Shown in pieces: positions 1 through 5,631 of a stretch of DNA of 6,778 nt. This DNA is from Gammaproteobacteria bacterium (lineage in GTDB: Bacteria > Pseudomonadota > Gammaproteobacteria > UBA12402), in the NCBI GenBank assembly GCA_028282395.1, contig JANQHY010000210.1, forward strand, positions 1 through 6,778, in the 5' to 3' direction. The translations under genes and the position numbers were made by a program. Numbering within the stretch: the first letter of the stretch is position 1; each line of letters starts with the position of its first letter. Under the pieces are notes generated by a model, which was given only the letters and a program-made list of their open reading frames with translations, was not told the origin of the DNA and did not search any database.

Positions 1-464
1 AATTAAACTTTGCCATTAAAGGACGTATTAAATCACAGTTGATTGATGAATTGATTAAGCATAATGAAATCGACGTGCCTTCTGCTTTAACTCAACAAGA
101 GATTGGCAACTTGAAACAAGATGCGCTTCAGCGCATGGGCGCTGATAAACAAAAATTACCACAATTGCCAGATGAGCTTTTCAAAGAACAAGCAGAGCGC
201 CGTGTGAAGTTAGGCTTGTTGATGGGCTCTGTAATCAAGGCACATAAGCTTGAACCCGATGAGAAACGTATAGATGAAATGCTAAAAACGATGACATCGG
301 TGTATGAAGATGTCGATGAAGCAGTTAAGCTATTCAAACAAGATCAACAACGCATGGATGAAATTCGTCAGGCAGTGCTTGAGGATCAAGTAGTTGACAA
401 GCTTTTGGAGTCGGCTAAAGTGACTGACAAGCCTATGAAGTTTAAAGAAATCATGGGTAATTAG
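1..464 (+). CDS. tig: Trigger factor, C-terminal part (5' end outside window)
   Basis: Ribosome-associated chaperone that shields nascent chains in the cytoplasm. Only the last 153 codons are present: the open frame runs in from the left edge (first full codon at base 3) and stops at TAG 462-464, so the TTG at 39 is an internal codon and not a start. The ribosome-binding tail and FKBP-like PPIase domain lie upstream, outside the window. What is visible matches the helical C-terminal substrate-cradling domain of the E. coli protein: the segment around NEIDVPSAL, then LPDELFKEQAERRVKLGLLM, the acidic YEDVDEA stretch, and the closing LESAKVTDKPMKFKEIMGN, which ends at about the usual place for the family. 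It precedes clpP in the same orientation, as in E. coli. No good terminator follows, so readthrough into clpP is possible. Identity is secure; completeness of the 5' part cannot be judged. Confidence 0.96.
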   Translation, partial: LNFAIKGRIKSQLIDELIKHNEIDVPSALTQQEIGNLKQDALQRMGADKQKLPQLPDELFKEQAERRVKLGLLMGSVIKAHKLEPDEKRIDEMLKTMTSVYEDVDEAVKLFKQDQQRMDEIRQAVLEDQVVDKLLESAKVTDKPMKFKEIMGN

Positions 465-512
465 TGGACTGTGAAGCACCCCTGTAAGTATTGAGTACTC
501 GGGGATTGTGTC

Positions 513-541
513 TGGAAAAGGTGACTTGTCACAGATAAAAT
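513..541 (+). promoter_or_regulatory. Putative sigma70 promoter for clpP
   Basis: A -35-like TGGAAA (513-518, 4 of 6 consensus bases) and a -10-like TAAAAT (536-541, 5 of 6) are separated by 17 bases. Transcription would begin near base 548, giving a clpP leader of about 115 bases that contains the 557-578 hairpin and the large 585-629 stem-loop. This is the best-spaced candidate in the gap. A perfect TTGACA at 621-626 has no convincing -10 partner and sits inside a stem arm. Prediction from sequence only. Confidence 0.4.
521..532. promoter_or_regulatory. Palindromic dyad GTGAC-TT-GTCAC, possible operator
   Basis: A perfect 5+5 dyad with a 2-base centre lies wholly between the -35 and -10 elements of the putative clpP promoter, a position where a bound repressor would block RNA polymerase. 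The TGTGA-N6-TCACA spacing of CRP/FNR-type sites is not met, because only four bases separate GTGA and TCAC. The regulator is unknown, and chance cannot be excluded for so short a site. Confidence 0.3.
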
Positions 542-584
542 ACAGTCAACTAAGCACCAAACAATGAAAAATGTTTGGCAAGGG

Positions 585-629
585 GATTGTGAATAACGAT
601 ATGTGATAAAAACGACGTTATTGACAATC
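585..629 (+). promoter_or_regulatory. Long inverted repeat / stem-loop in the clpP leader
   Basis: The arms GATTGTGAATAACG (585-598) and CGTTATTGACAATC (616-629) are complementary at 13 of 14 positions (G591 faces G623), with a 17-base loop. It ends 22 bases before the clpP Shine-Dalgarno and is not followed by a T-run, so it is not a standard terminator. It could act as an mRNA stabiliser or 5' barrier, a translation-control structure, or a DNA operator. The left arm overlaps the second GGGGATTGTG repeat. The structure is seen directly; its role is inferred. Confidence 0.6.
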
Positions 630-651
630 GACTAATGGGTTTAGAGTAGTT

Positions 652-656
652 AAGGA
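652..656 (+). promoter_or_regulatory. Shine-Dalgarno deciding the clpP GTG start
   Basis: AAGGA lies 6 bases before GTG 663. An in-frame TAA at 651-653 rules out a longer protein, and the next in-frame ATG (690) falls inside the conserved LVPMVVEQ segment and has no comparable site. GTG 663 is therefore the start. Confidence 0.8.
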
Positions 657-662
657 ATATCA

Positions 663-1304
663 GTGATTTTTGATTCAACATTAGTCCCAATGGTGGTTGA
701 GCAAACCGCACGCGGTGAGCGCTCATTCGATATTTATTCACGCTTACTTAAAGAGCGTGTAGTATTTTTGGTTGGTGAAGTGAATGACCATATGGCTAAT
801 TTGGTTGTGGCACAGTTGTTGTTTTTAGAGTCTGAAAATCCAGATAAGGATGTGAGTCTTTATATCAACTCACCGGGCGGTTCAGTAACCACAGGGATGT
901 CTATCTATGACACCATGCAATTTATCAAACCTGACGTTTCAACCCTTTGCGTGGGTCAAGCTTGTAGTATGGGGGCATTATTACTTTGTGCCGGTCAAAA
1001 AGGTAAACGCTATGTGCTACCACATTCAACCGTGATGATTCACCAGCCATTGGGTGGCTTTCAGGGACAGGCCTCTGATGTGGAAATTCATGCGCGTCAT
1101 ATGCTGCGCATTAAAGACCGCTTAAATAGAGTTATTGCACATCATAGCGGCCAACCGTTGAAACAAGTCCAGCAGGATACTGATCGTGACAACTTCATGG
1201 ATGCTGATGAAGCTGTTAAATATGGATTGGTTGATCGAGTATTTGTATCACGTAATGATATTGATGACGGTAAAATAACTGACAAAGCAAAAAAAGACGG
1301 TTAA
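663..1304 (+). CDS. clpP: ATP-dependent Clp protease proteolytic subunit
   Basis: Serine peptidase that forms a double-heptameric chamber in the cytoplasm and degrades polypeptides fed by ClpX or ClpA. The 213 residues align throughout with E. coli ClpP. The catalytic triad is Ser102 (in GQACSMGA), His127 (in MIHQPLGG) and Asp176 (in TDRDNF), with the same 25- and 49-residue spacings as Ser97-His122-Asp171 of mature E. coli ClpP. The oxyanion-side SPGGSV motif is at 70-75. Counting back from Ser102 puts the mature N-terminus at Thr6, so the propeptide would be only five residues (MIFDS), against 14 in E. coli. The C-terminus carries about 15 extra, charged residues ([15 protein letters not shown]). 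The start is GTG 663, with AAGGA 6 bases upstream. It is followed by clpX, its unfoldase partner. Transcription probably comes from the 513-541 promoter, perhaps with tig readthrough. Confidence 0.97.
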   Translation: MIFDSTLVPMVVEQTARGERSFDIYSRLLKERVVFLVGEVNDHMANLVVAQLLFLESENPDKDVSLYINSPGGSVTTGMSIYDTMQFIKPDVSTLCVGQACSMGALLLCAGQKGKRYVLPHSTVMIHQPLGGFQGQASDVEIHARHMLRIKDRLNRVIAHHSGQPLKQVQQDTDRDNFMDADEAVKYGLVDRVFVSRNDIDDGKITDKAKKDG

Positions 1305-1318
1305 TTTGACTGTTCTAC

Positions 1319-1347
1319 CTTGAAAAAATTCGCAAAAGGACTCATCT
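1319..1347 (+). promoter_or_regulatory. Putative heat-shock (sigma32/RpoH) promoter for clpX-lon
   Basis: CTTGAAA (1319-1325) is an exact match to the RpoH -35 consensus. After 14 bases comes ACTCATCT (1340-1347), which agrees with the -10 consensus CCCCATnT at most positions. Transcription would start near base 1355, about 35 bases before the clpX start. In E. coli both clpP and lon are known RpoH targets. Here the site lies between clpP and clpX and would raise clpX and, because only 11 bases separate the genes, lon. Motif-based prediction. Confidence 0.5.
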
Positions 1348-1376
1348 TGCAAGGCATGGTGAGCGCGATTCTTTAT

Positions 1377-1381
1377 GGGAG
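1377..1381 (+). promoter_or_regulatory. Shine-Dalgarno deciding the clpX start
   Basis: GGGAG lies 8 bases before ATG 1390. The upstream in-frame ATG at 1375 would add MGASL, but its only possible site is GGTGAG, 11 bases away. The 1390 start gives MSKDNKK directly before the zinc-finger segment and a length of 423, matching the family. Confidence 0.7.
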
Positions 1382-1389
1382 CGTCTTTG

Positions 1390-2661
1390 ATGTCAAAGGA
1401 TAACAAAAAAAGTAACACCTTATACTGCTCGTTTTGCGGTAAGAGCCAACAAGAAGTGAAAAAGCTAATTGCTGGACCTTCTGTTTATATTTGTGATGAA
1501 TGCGTAGCACTATGTAATGAAATTATTGCTGAAGATACCAGCAGTTTGCCAACAGTAGCATCAGAAACTATCAAAGTGCCCACGCCAATGGAAGTGCATG
1601 CCACGTTGAATGAATATGTAATTGGCCAGGAGCATGCAAAAAAAGTGCTTTCTGTTGCCGTGCATAATCACTACAAACGCATTCAAGCCAAGCAGGAAAA
1701 TCATGACGTTGAGCTAAGCAAAAGTAATATTTTGATGATTGGTCCAACCGGTTCAGGCAAGACACTGTTAGCGCAAACCCTGGCACGATCTCTGAATGTA
1801 CCATTTGCCATTGCCGATGCCACCACTCTGACAGAAGCCGGTTATGTTGGTGAGGATGTAGAGAATGTCATCCAGAAAATTTTACAGAATGCTGATTATG
1901 ACGTTGAAAAAGCTCAGCGTGGTATTATTTATGTTGACGAGATCGATAAAATCACGCGTAAATCTGAAAACCCTTCTATTACCCGTGATGTATCGGGTGA
2001 GGGCGTGCAACAAGCATTACTGAAATTGATTGAAGGCACTGTGGCCTCGGTGCCGCCAAAAGGTGGAAGAAAGCACCCACAGCAAGACTTTGAACAAGTA
2101 GATACTTCGCGCATTTTATTTATTTGTGGTGGAGCATTTGATGGTTTGGAGAAAATCATTAAAGCACGTACTGATAAAGCGGGTATTGGGTTTAATGCTG
2201 ATGTGAAGGGTGAAGCAGAGAAAACCTCACATTCAAAGCTGATCAGTAAAGTCGAATCCGATGATTTGGTAAAATTTGGTTTGATTCCAGAGTTTGTTGG
2301 CCGTGTTCCGGTGGTCACCACTTTAGAGGAATTGGATGAAGATGCATTAGTACAGATTTTAACAGAGCCGAAAAATGCTTTACTCAAACAATATCAACAC
2401 TTGTTCAAGATGGAAGGTGTTGAGTTGGAGTTTACCAATAAAGCGGTGCGTGTAGCAGCGAAAAAAGCAGTTGAACGTAAAACCGGTGCGCGTGGATTAC
2501 GTTCGATCCTTGAATCGGCCATGTTGGATGTAATGTATCGTCTTCCATCATTAGAGCATGTGACTAAAGTATTGGTCGATGAAAAAGTATTTGAAAAAGC
2601 AATGCAACCATTGGTTGTTTATGAAGACAAAACCGAGCAACGCCTTGCAGTGAATCATTAA
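1390..2661 (+). CDS. clpX: ATP-dependent Clp protease ATP-binding subunit ClpX
   Basis: Hexameric AAA+ unfoldase that recognises ssrA-tagged and other substrates, unfolds them and threads them into ClpP in the cytoplasm. It has 423 residues, against 424 in E. coli, from ATG 1390 (GGGAG 8 bases upstream). Order of elements: N-terminal zinc-binding domain with Cys13, Cys16, Cys35 and Cys38; Walker A GPTGSGKT 118-125; pore-1 loop GYVGED 151-156; Walker B YVDEID 181-186; RKH pore loop 227-229; ClpP-docking IGF loop 266-268; arginine finger Arg305 in EFVGR; sensor-2 GARGLR 366-371 with Arg368. Every key residue is present, so it should be active. A putative RpoH promoter precedes it, and lon follows after 11 bases, which suggests a shared transcript. 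Several reverse-strand open frames lie across the gene, with no ribosome site or family resemblance that I can see. Confidence 0.98.
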   Translation: MSKDNKKSNTLYCSFCGKSQQEVKKLIAGPSVYICDECVALCNEIIAEDTSSLPTVASETIKVPTPMEVHATLNEYVIGQEHAKKVLSVAVHNHYKRIQAKQENHDVELSKSNILMIGPTGSGKTLLAQTLARSLNVPFAIADATTLTEAGYVGEDVENVIQKILQNADYDVEKAQRGIIYVDEIDKITRKSENPSITRDVSGEGVQQALLKLIEGTVASVPPKGGRKHPQQDFEQVDTSRILFICGGAFDGLEKIIKARTDKAGIGFNADVKGEAEKTSHSKLISKVESDDLVKFGLIPEFVGRVPVVTTLEELDEDALVQILTEPKNALLKQYQHLFKMEGVELEFTNKAVRVAAKKAVERKTGARGLRSILESAMLDVMYRLPSLEHVTKVLVDEKVFEKAMQPLVVYEDKTEQRLAVNH

Positions 2662-2672
2662 ACGAGGTAACA

Positions 2673-5072
2673 ATGTCCAAATCTGAAATCGCAACTATTC
2701 AGCCAGAAGATAAGAGTCAATCTGCTGATGAGATTTATCCGGTATTACCTTTACGTGATGTAGTGGTTTATCCGCATATGGTTATTCCATTGTTTGTGGG
2801 AAGAGAAAAATCTATTAATGCACTGGAGGCATCTATGAATGCCTCGCAAAAGATTTTTTTGGTGGCACAACAAAAGGCTTCAGATGAAAATCCATCAAAA
2901 AACAACCTGTTCACAGTAGGGACTATCGCCACCATTTTGCAGTTATTACGTTTGCCTGATGGTACTTTAAAAGTACTGGTTGAAGGTAATGCCAGAGCAG
3001 GCATCAAACACTTAGATGATATTGACACTTATTTACAAGTTAAAGTTGAGCCAATGGAAGATATTTACAATGAGACTGATGATATTGAACCATTAACACG
3101 CTCATTGTTATCACAGTTTGATCAATATGTGAAGTTAAATAAAAAGATTCCACCTGAAGTATTGTCATCATTAACCGGGATTGATGAACCAACTCGTATG
3201 GTTGATACCATTGCTGCGCATATGACAATGAAAATGGAAGATCGCCAATCAGTACTTGAGCAACGCCATTTAAAGAAGCGTATGGAAATGCTAATGCACT
3301 TGATGGAGTCAGAAATTGATATTCTGCAAGTGGAAAAGCTCATTCGTAACCGAGTGAAGCGTCAGATGGAAAAAAACCAACGTGAATACTATTTAAATGA
3401 GCAAATGAAAGCCATTCAAAAAGAGTTGGGTGAAATTGGTGAAGGTTACAATAGTACTGAGGCACTGGAAGAAAAGATTAAAAAAGCCAAAATGCCTAAA
3501 GAAGCCTTGGATAAGACCATGTCTGAGTTGAAAAAGCTCAAGGCCATGTCTCCCATGTCAGCAGAGGCTTCGGTTTGCCGTAATTATATCGAGACGATGT
3601 TAGCAGTGCCTTGGTCTAAATCTTCACGCGTAAAACATGATATTCCCAAAGCCGAGAAAATCTTGAATGAAGATCATTATGGACTGGAATCTGTTAAAGA
3701 TCGCATTCTTGAATACTTAGCAGTACAAAAACGTGTGAAAAAAATTAAAGGCCCTATACTATGTCTAGTTGGACCTCCAGGTGTCGGTAAAACTTCATTG
3801 GGCGCTTCCATTGCCAGGGCAACAGGGCGTAAGTTTGCGCGTATTGCTTTGGGTGGTGTGCGTGATGAAGCAGAAATCCGTGGTCATCGCCGAACTTATG
3901 TAGGTTCATTGCCGGGTAAAATCATCCAGAAACTCTCTAAAGTAAGCGTGCGTAATCCATTATTTTTGCTCGATGAGATTGATAAAATGGCAATGGACTT
4001 TCGTGGAGATCCAAGTTCTGCATTATTAGAAGTATTAGACCCGGAACAAAACAATAGTTTTAACGATCATTATCTGGAAGTGGATTATGATTTATCTGAT
4101 GTGATGTTTGTCGCAACAGCTAATTCACTGGATATTCCAGCACCATTGCTGGATCGGATGGAAGTGATTCGTTTAGCTGGTTATACTGAAGATGAAAAAC
4201 GGCATATTGCTAAGCAATACCTTATGCCAAAACATCTTAAGCTCTGCGGCCTTAAAAATAAGGAATTGAAGATTGATGAGAGCGTGATAACTGACATTGT
4301 GCATTATTATACGCGTGAGTCAGGAGTACGTGGGCTGGAGCGTGAAATTGCTAAAATTTGCCGCAAAGCGGTAAAAGAACTGGCATTAGCCAAGAACAAA
4401 AAAACAGTCAGTGTCACTTCCAAGAATATTGAAGATTACCTTGGTGTGAAGCGCTTTCGCTTTGGTAGTGCTGATGAAGCTGACCAAATTGGGCAAGTTA
4501 CCGGTCTGGCCTGGACTGAAGTTGGTGGGGAGCTACTGAAAATAGAAGCCATTGCCGTGCCAGGAAAAGGGAAAACCCTACGTACAGGTAAGCTTGGTGA
4601 CGTGATGCAGGAATCTATTCAAGCAGCCATCAGTGTCGTCAGAAGCCGTGCTAAAGAATATGGCATTGCAGAAGACTTTTATGAGAAGGTCGATTTACAT
4701 ATACACGTACCTGAAGGTGCCACTCCCAAAGACGGCCCTAGCGCTGGTATTGCAATGTGTACCGCTTTAGTTTCAGTCTTAAGTAAGACACCTGTGCGTG
4801 CTGACGTAGCCATGACTGGTGAAATCACGTTACGCGGTGAAATGCTGCCGATTGGTGGCTTGAAAGAAAAATTATTAGCAGCCCATCGTGGTGGAATTAA
4901 AACTGTGATTATCCCTCATGAGAACGAACGGGATTTGAAGGAAATTCCATCCAATATCATTGGTTCATTAGAAATTAAGCCAGTGCAATGGGTTGATGAG
5001 GTTTTAGACATCGCACTCTCTAAAGCAACAAAAAAGGCACAAAAGGGTGACAAGTCTAAAAAAGCAGTCTAG
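2673..5072 (+). CDS. lon: ATP-dependent protease Lon (LonA type)
   Basis: Single-chain AAA+ serine protease that degrades misfolded and short-lived regulatory proteins in the cytoplasm. It has 799 residues (E. coli 784). The LAN substrate domain is at about 21-213 ([24 protein letters not shown] early on), followed by a helical, partly coiled-coil linker at about 215-320. The AAA+ module has Walker A GPPGVGKT 367-374 (Lys373), pore-loop Tyr409, Walker B FLLDEIDK 431-438 and a sensor-2-type GVRGLER with Arg553. The protease domain spans about 600-785, with catalytic Ser690 in PKDGPSAG and Lys733 in GGLKEKL; the 43-residue spacing equals that of E. coli Ser679-Lys722. A lysine-rich tail (783-799) extends the C-terminus. 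ATG 2673 has GAGGT at 2664-2668. The 11-base gap after clpX points to co-transcription; I see no separate promoter inside clpX. Weak hairpins follow the stop. Confidence 0.98.
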   Translation: MSKSEIATIQPEDKSQSADEIYPVLPLRDVVVYPHMVIPLFVGREKSINALEASMNASQKIFLVAQQKASDENPSKNNLFTVGTIATILQLLRLPDGTLKVLVEGNARAGIKHLDDIDTYLQVKVEPMEDIYNETDDIEPLTRSLLSQFDQYVKLNKKIPPEVLSSLTGIDEPTRMVDTIAAHMTMKMEDRQSVLEQRHLKKRMEMLMHLMESEIDILQVEKLIRNRVKRQMEKNQREYYLNEQMKAIQKELGEIGEGYNSTEALEEKIKKAKMPKEALDKTMSELKKLKAMSPMSAEASVCRNYIETMLAVPWSKSSRVKHDIPKAEKILNEDHYGLESVKDRILEYLAVQKRVKKIKGPILCLVGPPGVGKTSLGASIARATGRKFARIALGGVRDEAEIRGHRRTYVGSLPGKIIQKLSKVSVRNPLFLLDEIDKMAMDFRGDPSSALLEVLDPEQNNSFNDHYLEVDYDLSDVMFVATANSLDIPAPLLDRMEVIRLAGYTEDEKRHIAKQYLMPKHLKLCGLKNKELKIDESVITDIVHYYTRESGVRGLEREIAKICRKAVKELALAKNKKTVSVTSKNIEDYLGVKRFRFGSADEADQIGQVTGLAWTEVGGELLKIEAIAVPGKGKTLRTGKLGDVMQESIQAAISVVRSRAKEYGIAEDFYEKVDLHIHVPEGATPKDGPSAGIAMCTALVSVLSKTPVRADVAMTGEITLRGEMLPIGGLKEKLLAAHRGGIKTVIIPHENERDLKEIPSNIIGSLEIKPVQWVDEVLDIALSKATKKAQKGDKSKKAV

Positions 5073-5092
5073 ACTGGTTAAAGTCTTCTTTT
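5065..5092 (+). terminator. Palindrome over the lon stop codon; weak hairpin with T-rich tail
   Basis: CAGTCTAGACTG (5065-5076) is a perfect 12-base palindrome containing the lon TAG. Alternatively, AGACT (5071-5075) pairs with AGTCT (5082-5086) over a 6-base loop, followed by the T-rich TCTTTT. The stem is short and low in GC, so any termination would be inefficient. Confidence 0.3.
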
Positions 5093-5107
5093 ATGAAGCA
5101 AAAAGAG

Positions 5108-5150
5108 CGGTTAATCTCGATTAATCGTACTTTTATAGCCAAGAAGGCTA
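5108..5150 (+). terminator. Weak tandem hairpins after lon
   Basis: CGGTTAA (5108-5114) pairs with TTAATCG (5121-5127), including one G-U pair, over a 6-base loop, and is followed by TACTTTTAT. Directly after it, TAGCC (5136-5140) pairs with GGCTA (5146-5150) over AAGAA. The first hairpin could be a weak intrinsic terminator for the clpX-lon transcript ahead of the hupB promoter. The AT-rich stem and short T-run make this uncertain. Confidence 0.35.
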
Positions 5151-5159
5151 GTATAGCTC

Positions 5160-5189
5160 TTGACACTAGTGAAGTGGCGTTGGTATAAC
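5160..5189 (+). promoter_or_regulatory. Strong sigma70 promoter for hupB (extended -10)
   Basis: A perfect -35 TTGACA (5160-5165) is followed after 18 bases by TATAAC (5184-5189), which is preceded by TGG at 5181-5183, the extended -10 signature. Transcription would begin near base 5196, giving a leader of about 59 bases to the GTG start. CTAGT (5148-5152) and ACTAG (5165-5169) form a short inverted repeat around the -35. This strength suits an abundant nucleoid protein. Confidence 0.72.
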
Positions 5190-5240
5190 GATTGCATCAC
5201 TGAATGTCAGGTGATATTGTAATTAGCAAGGTAACCAATA

Positions 5241-5247
5241 GAGAGGG
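5241..5247 (+). promoter_or_regulatory. Shine-Dalgarno deciding the hupB GTG start
   Basis: GAGAGGG (GAGG core at 5243-5246) lies about 7-8 bases before GTG 5255. An in-frame ATG at 5204 would add 17 residues but has no ribosome site and lies only about 8 bases after the predicted transcription start. HU proteins begin at the MNK segment encoded from 5255. Confidence 0.75.
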
Positions 5248-5254
5248 TAAATCT

Positions 5255-5527
5255 GTGAATAAAGCTCAATTAATCGATGCAATCGCCGCTCAAGCGGATG
5301 TTTCAAAAGCAACTGCGGGTCGTTGTCTTGACGCTTTTGTTGAAGAAGTGATTAAATCACTTAAGCGTGATGATACAGTTAATCTGGTGGGTTTTGGTAG
5401 TTTCAGCGTTAAGAAGCGTGCAGCGCGTGATGGCCGTAATCCACGTACGGGCGATCCAATCAAAATTGCTGCAGCAAATGTCCCAAGCTCCCGTGCTGGT
5501 AAAACGTTTAAAGATAGCATTCAATAG
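5255..5527 (+). CDS. hupB: DNA-binding protein HU (HU-beta position)
   Basis: Small histone-like nucleoid protein that binds and bends DNA without strong sequence preference, as a dimer. From GTG 5255 it has exactly 90 residues and opens with [18 protein letters not shown], like E. coli HU-beta (90 residues). The N-terminal helical dimer region (about 1-40) leads to VGFGSF at 45-50, then the beta-arm with RNP at 61-63, where Pro63 is the DNA-intercalating residue, and IKIAAANVP at 69-77. Two oddities stand out. Residue 79 is Ser (codon TCC), where HU-alpha and HU-beta of E. coli both have Phe. Residue 24 is Cys, although HU proteins rarely contain cysteine. It sits after lon as in E. coli, with its own strong promoter and terminator, so it is probably monocistronic. 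The symbol rests on this location. Confidence 0.95.
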   Translation: MNKAQLIDAIAAQADVSKATAGRCLDAFVEEVIKSLKRDDTVNLVGFGSFSVKKRAARDGRNPRTGDPIKIAAANVPSSRAGKTFKDSIQ

Positions 5528-5546
5528 GCTTTTGCTTATCTACGAT

Positions 5547-5574
5547 AAAAGGCGCCTTGTGCGCCTTTTTTATT
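5547..5574 (+). terminator. Intrinsic terminator of hupB
   Basis: GGCGC (5551-5555) pairs with GCGCC (5561-5565) over the loop CTTGT. The preceding AAAA pairs into the following T-run (six Ts from 5566, then ATT). It starts 19 bases after the hupB stop and is a clear rho-independent terminator. The A-run before the stem may also give some function in the opposite direction. Confidence 0.93.
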
Positions 5575-5631
5575 AGTCACAATGGCGTATAAAATGAAGC
5601 GCTGAATTTTTGAAAATTAAAAGAGAGTATT

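Larger units (their letters stand above)
474..591. repeat. Two similar repeat units bracketing hairpins in the tig-clpP gap
   Basis: Two units share the same flanks: AAGCACC at 474-480 and 552-558, and GGGGATTGTG at 501-510 and 582-591. The unit lengths are 37 and 40 bases. The interiors differ in sequence, but each holds an inverted repeat. In unit 1, CCCC 479-482 pairs with GGGG 501-504 and AGTA 487-490 with TACT 496-499. In unit 2, CCAAACA 557-563 pairs with TGTTTGG 572-578. Neither hairpin is followed by a T-run, so they do not look like intrinsic terminators. The shared flanks are directly visible; a common origin or function is inference. Confidence 0.45.

Noticed and set aside
128..337. 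Reverse-strand open frame across the trigger factor segment
   Set aside because: The composition is a serine-rich antisense shadow of tig, and no start signal supports it.
521..532. CRP or FNR binding site in the clpP promoter
   Set aside because: The half-sites GTGA and TCAC are only four bases apart, not six, so the dyad does not fit those regulators.
621..652. Perfect TTGACA at 621-626 as a second clpP promoter
   Set aside because: No acceptable -10 lies at 16-18 bases. The best, TAGAGT at 642-647, has a 15-base spacer, would start transcription at the ribosome site, and its -35 lies within a stem arm.
1375..1389. ATG 1375 as the clpX start (MGASL extension)
   Set aside because: It has a weaker and more distant ribosome site than ATG 1390, and the added residues do not fit the family length.
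1929..2387. 152-codon open frame on the reverse strand across clpX
   Set aside because: It lies opposite a strongly conserved gene, with no ribosome site or recognisable domain. Serine-rich antisense frames are a common by-product of codon use.
2509..2540. CTTGAAT near the end of clpX as a heat-shock promoter for lon
   Set aside because: No CCCCAT-like -10 follows at suitable spacing, and the bases encode conserved ClpX residues.
5367..5576. Forward open frame in another register over the end of hupB and its terminator
   Set aside because: It overlaps HU out of frame and runs through the terminator hairpin; the product has no recognisable features.
5588..5595. TATAAA as a -10 element for ppiD
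   Set aside because: No -35 hexamer is found at proper distance (the upstream bases are the terminator T-run) and there is no TGn extension, so it is too weak to call.
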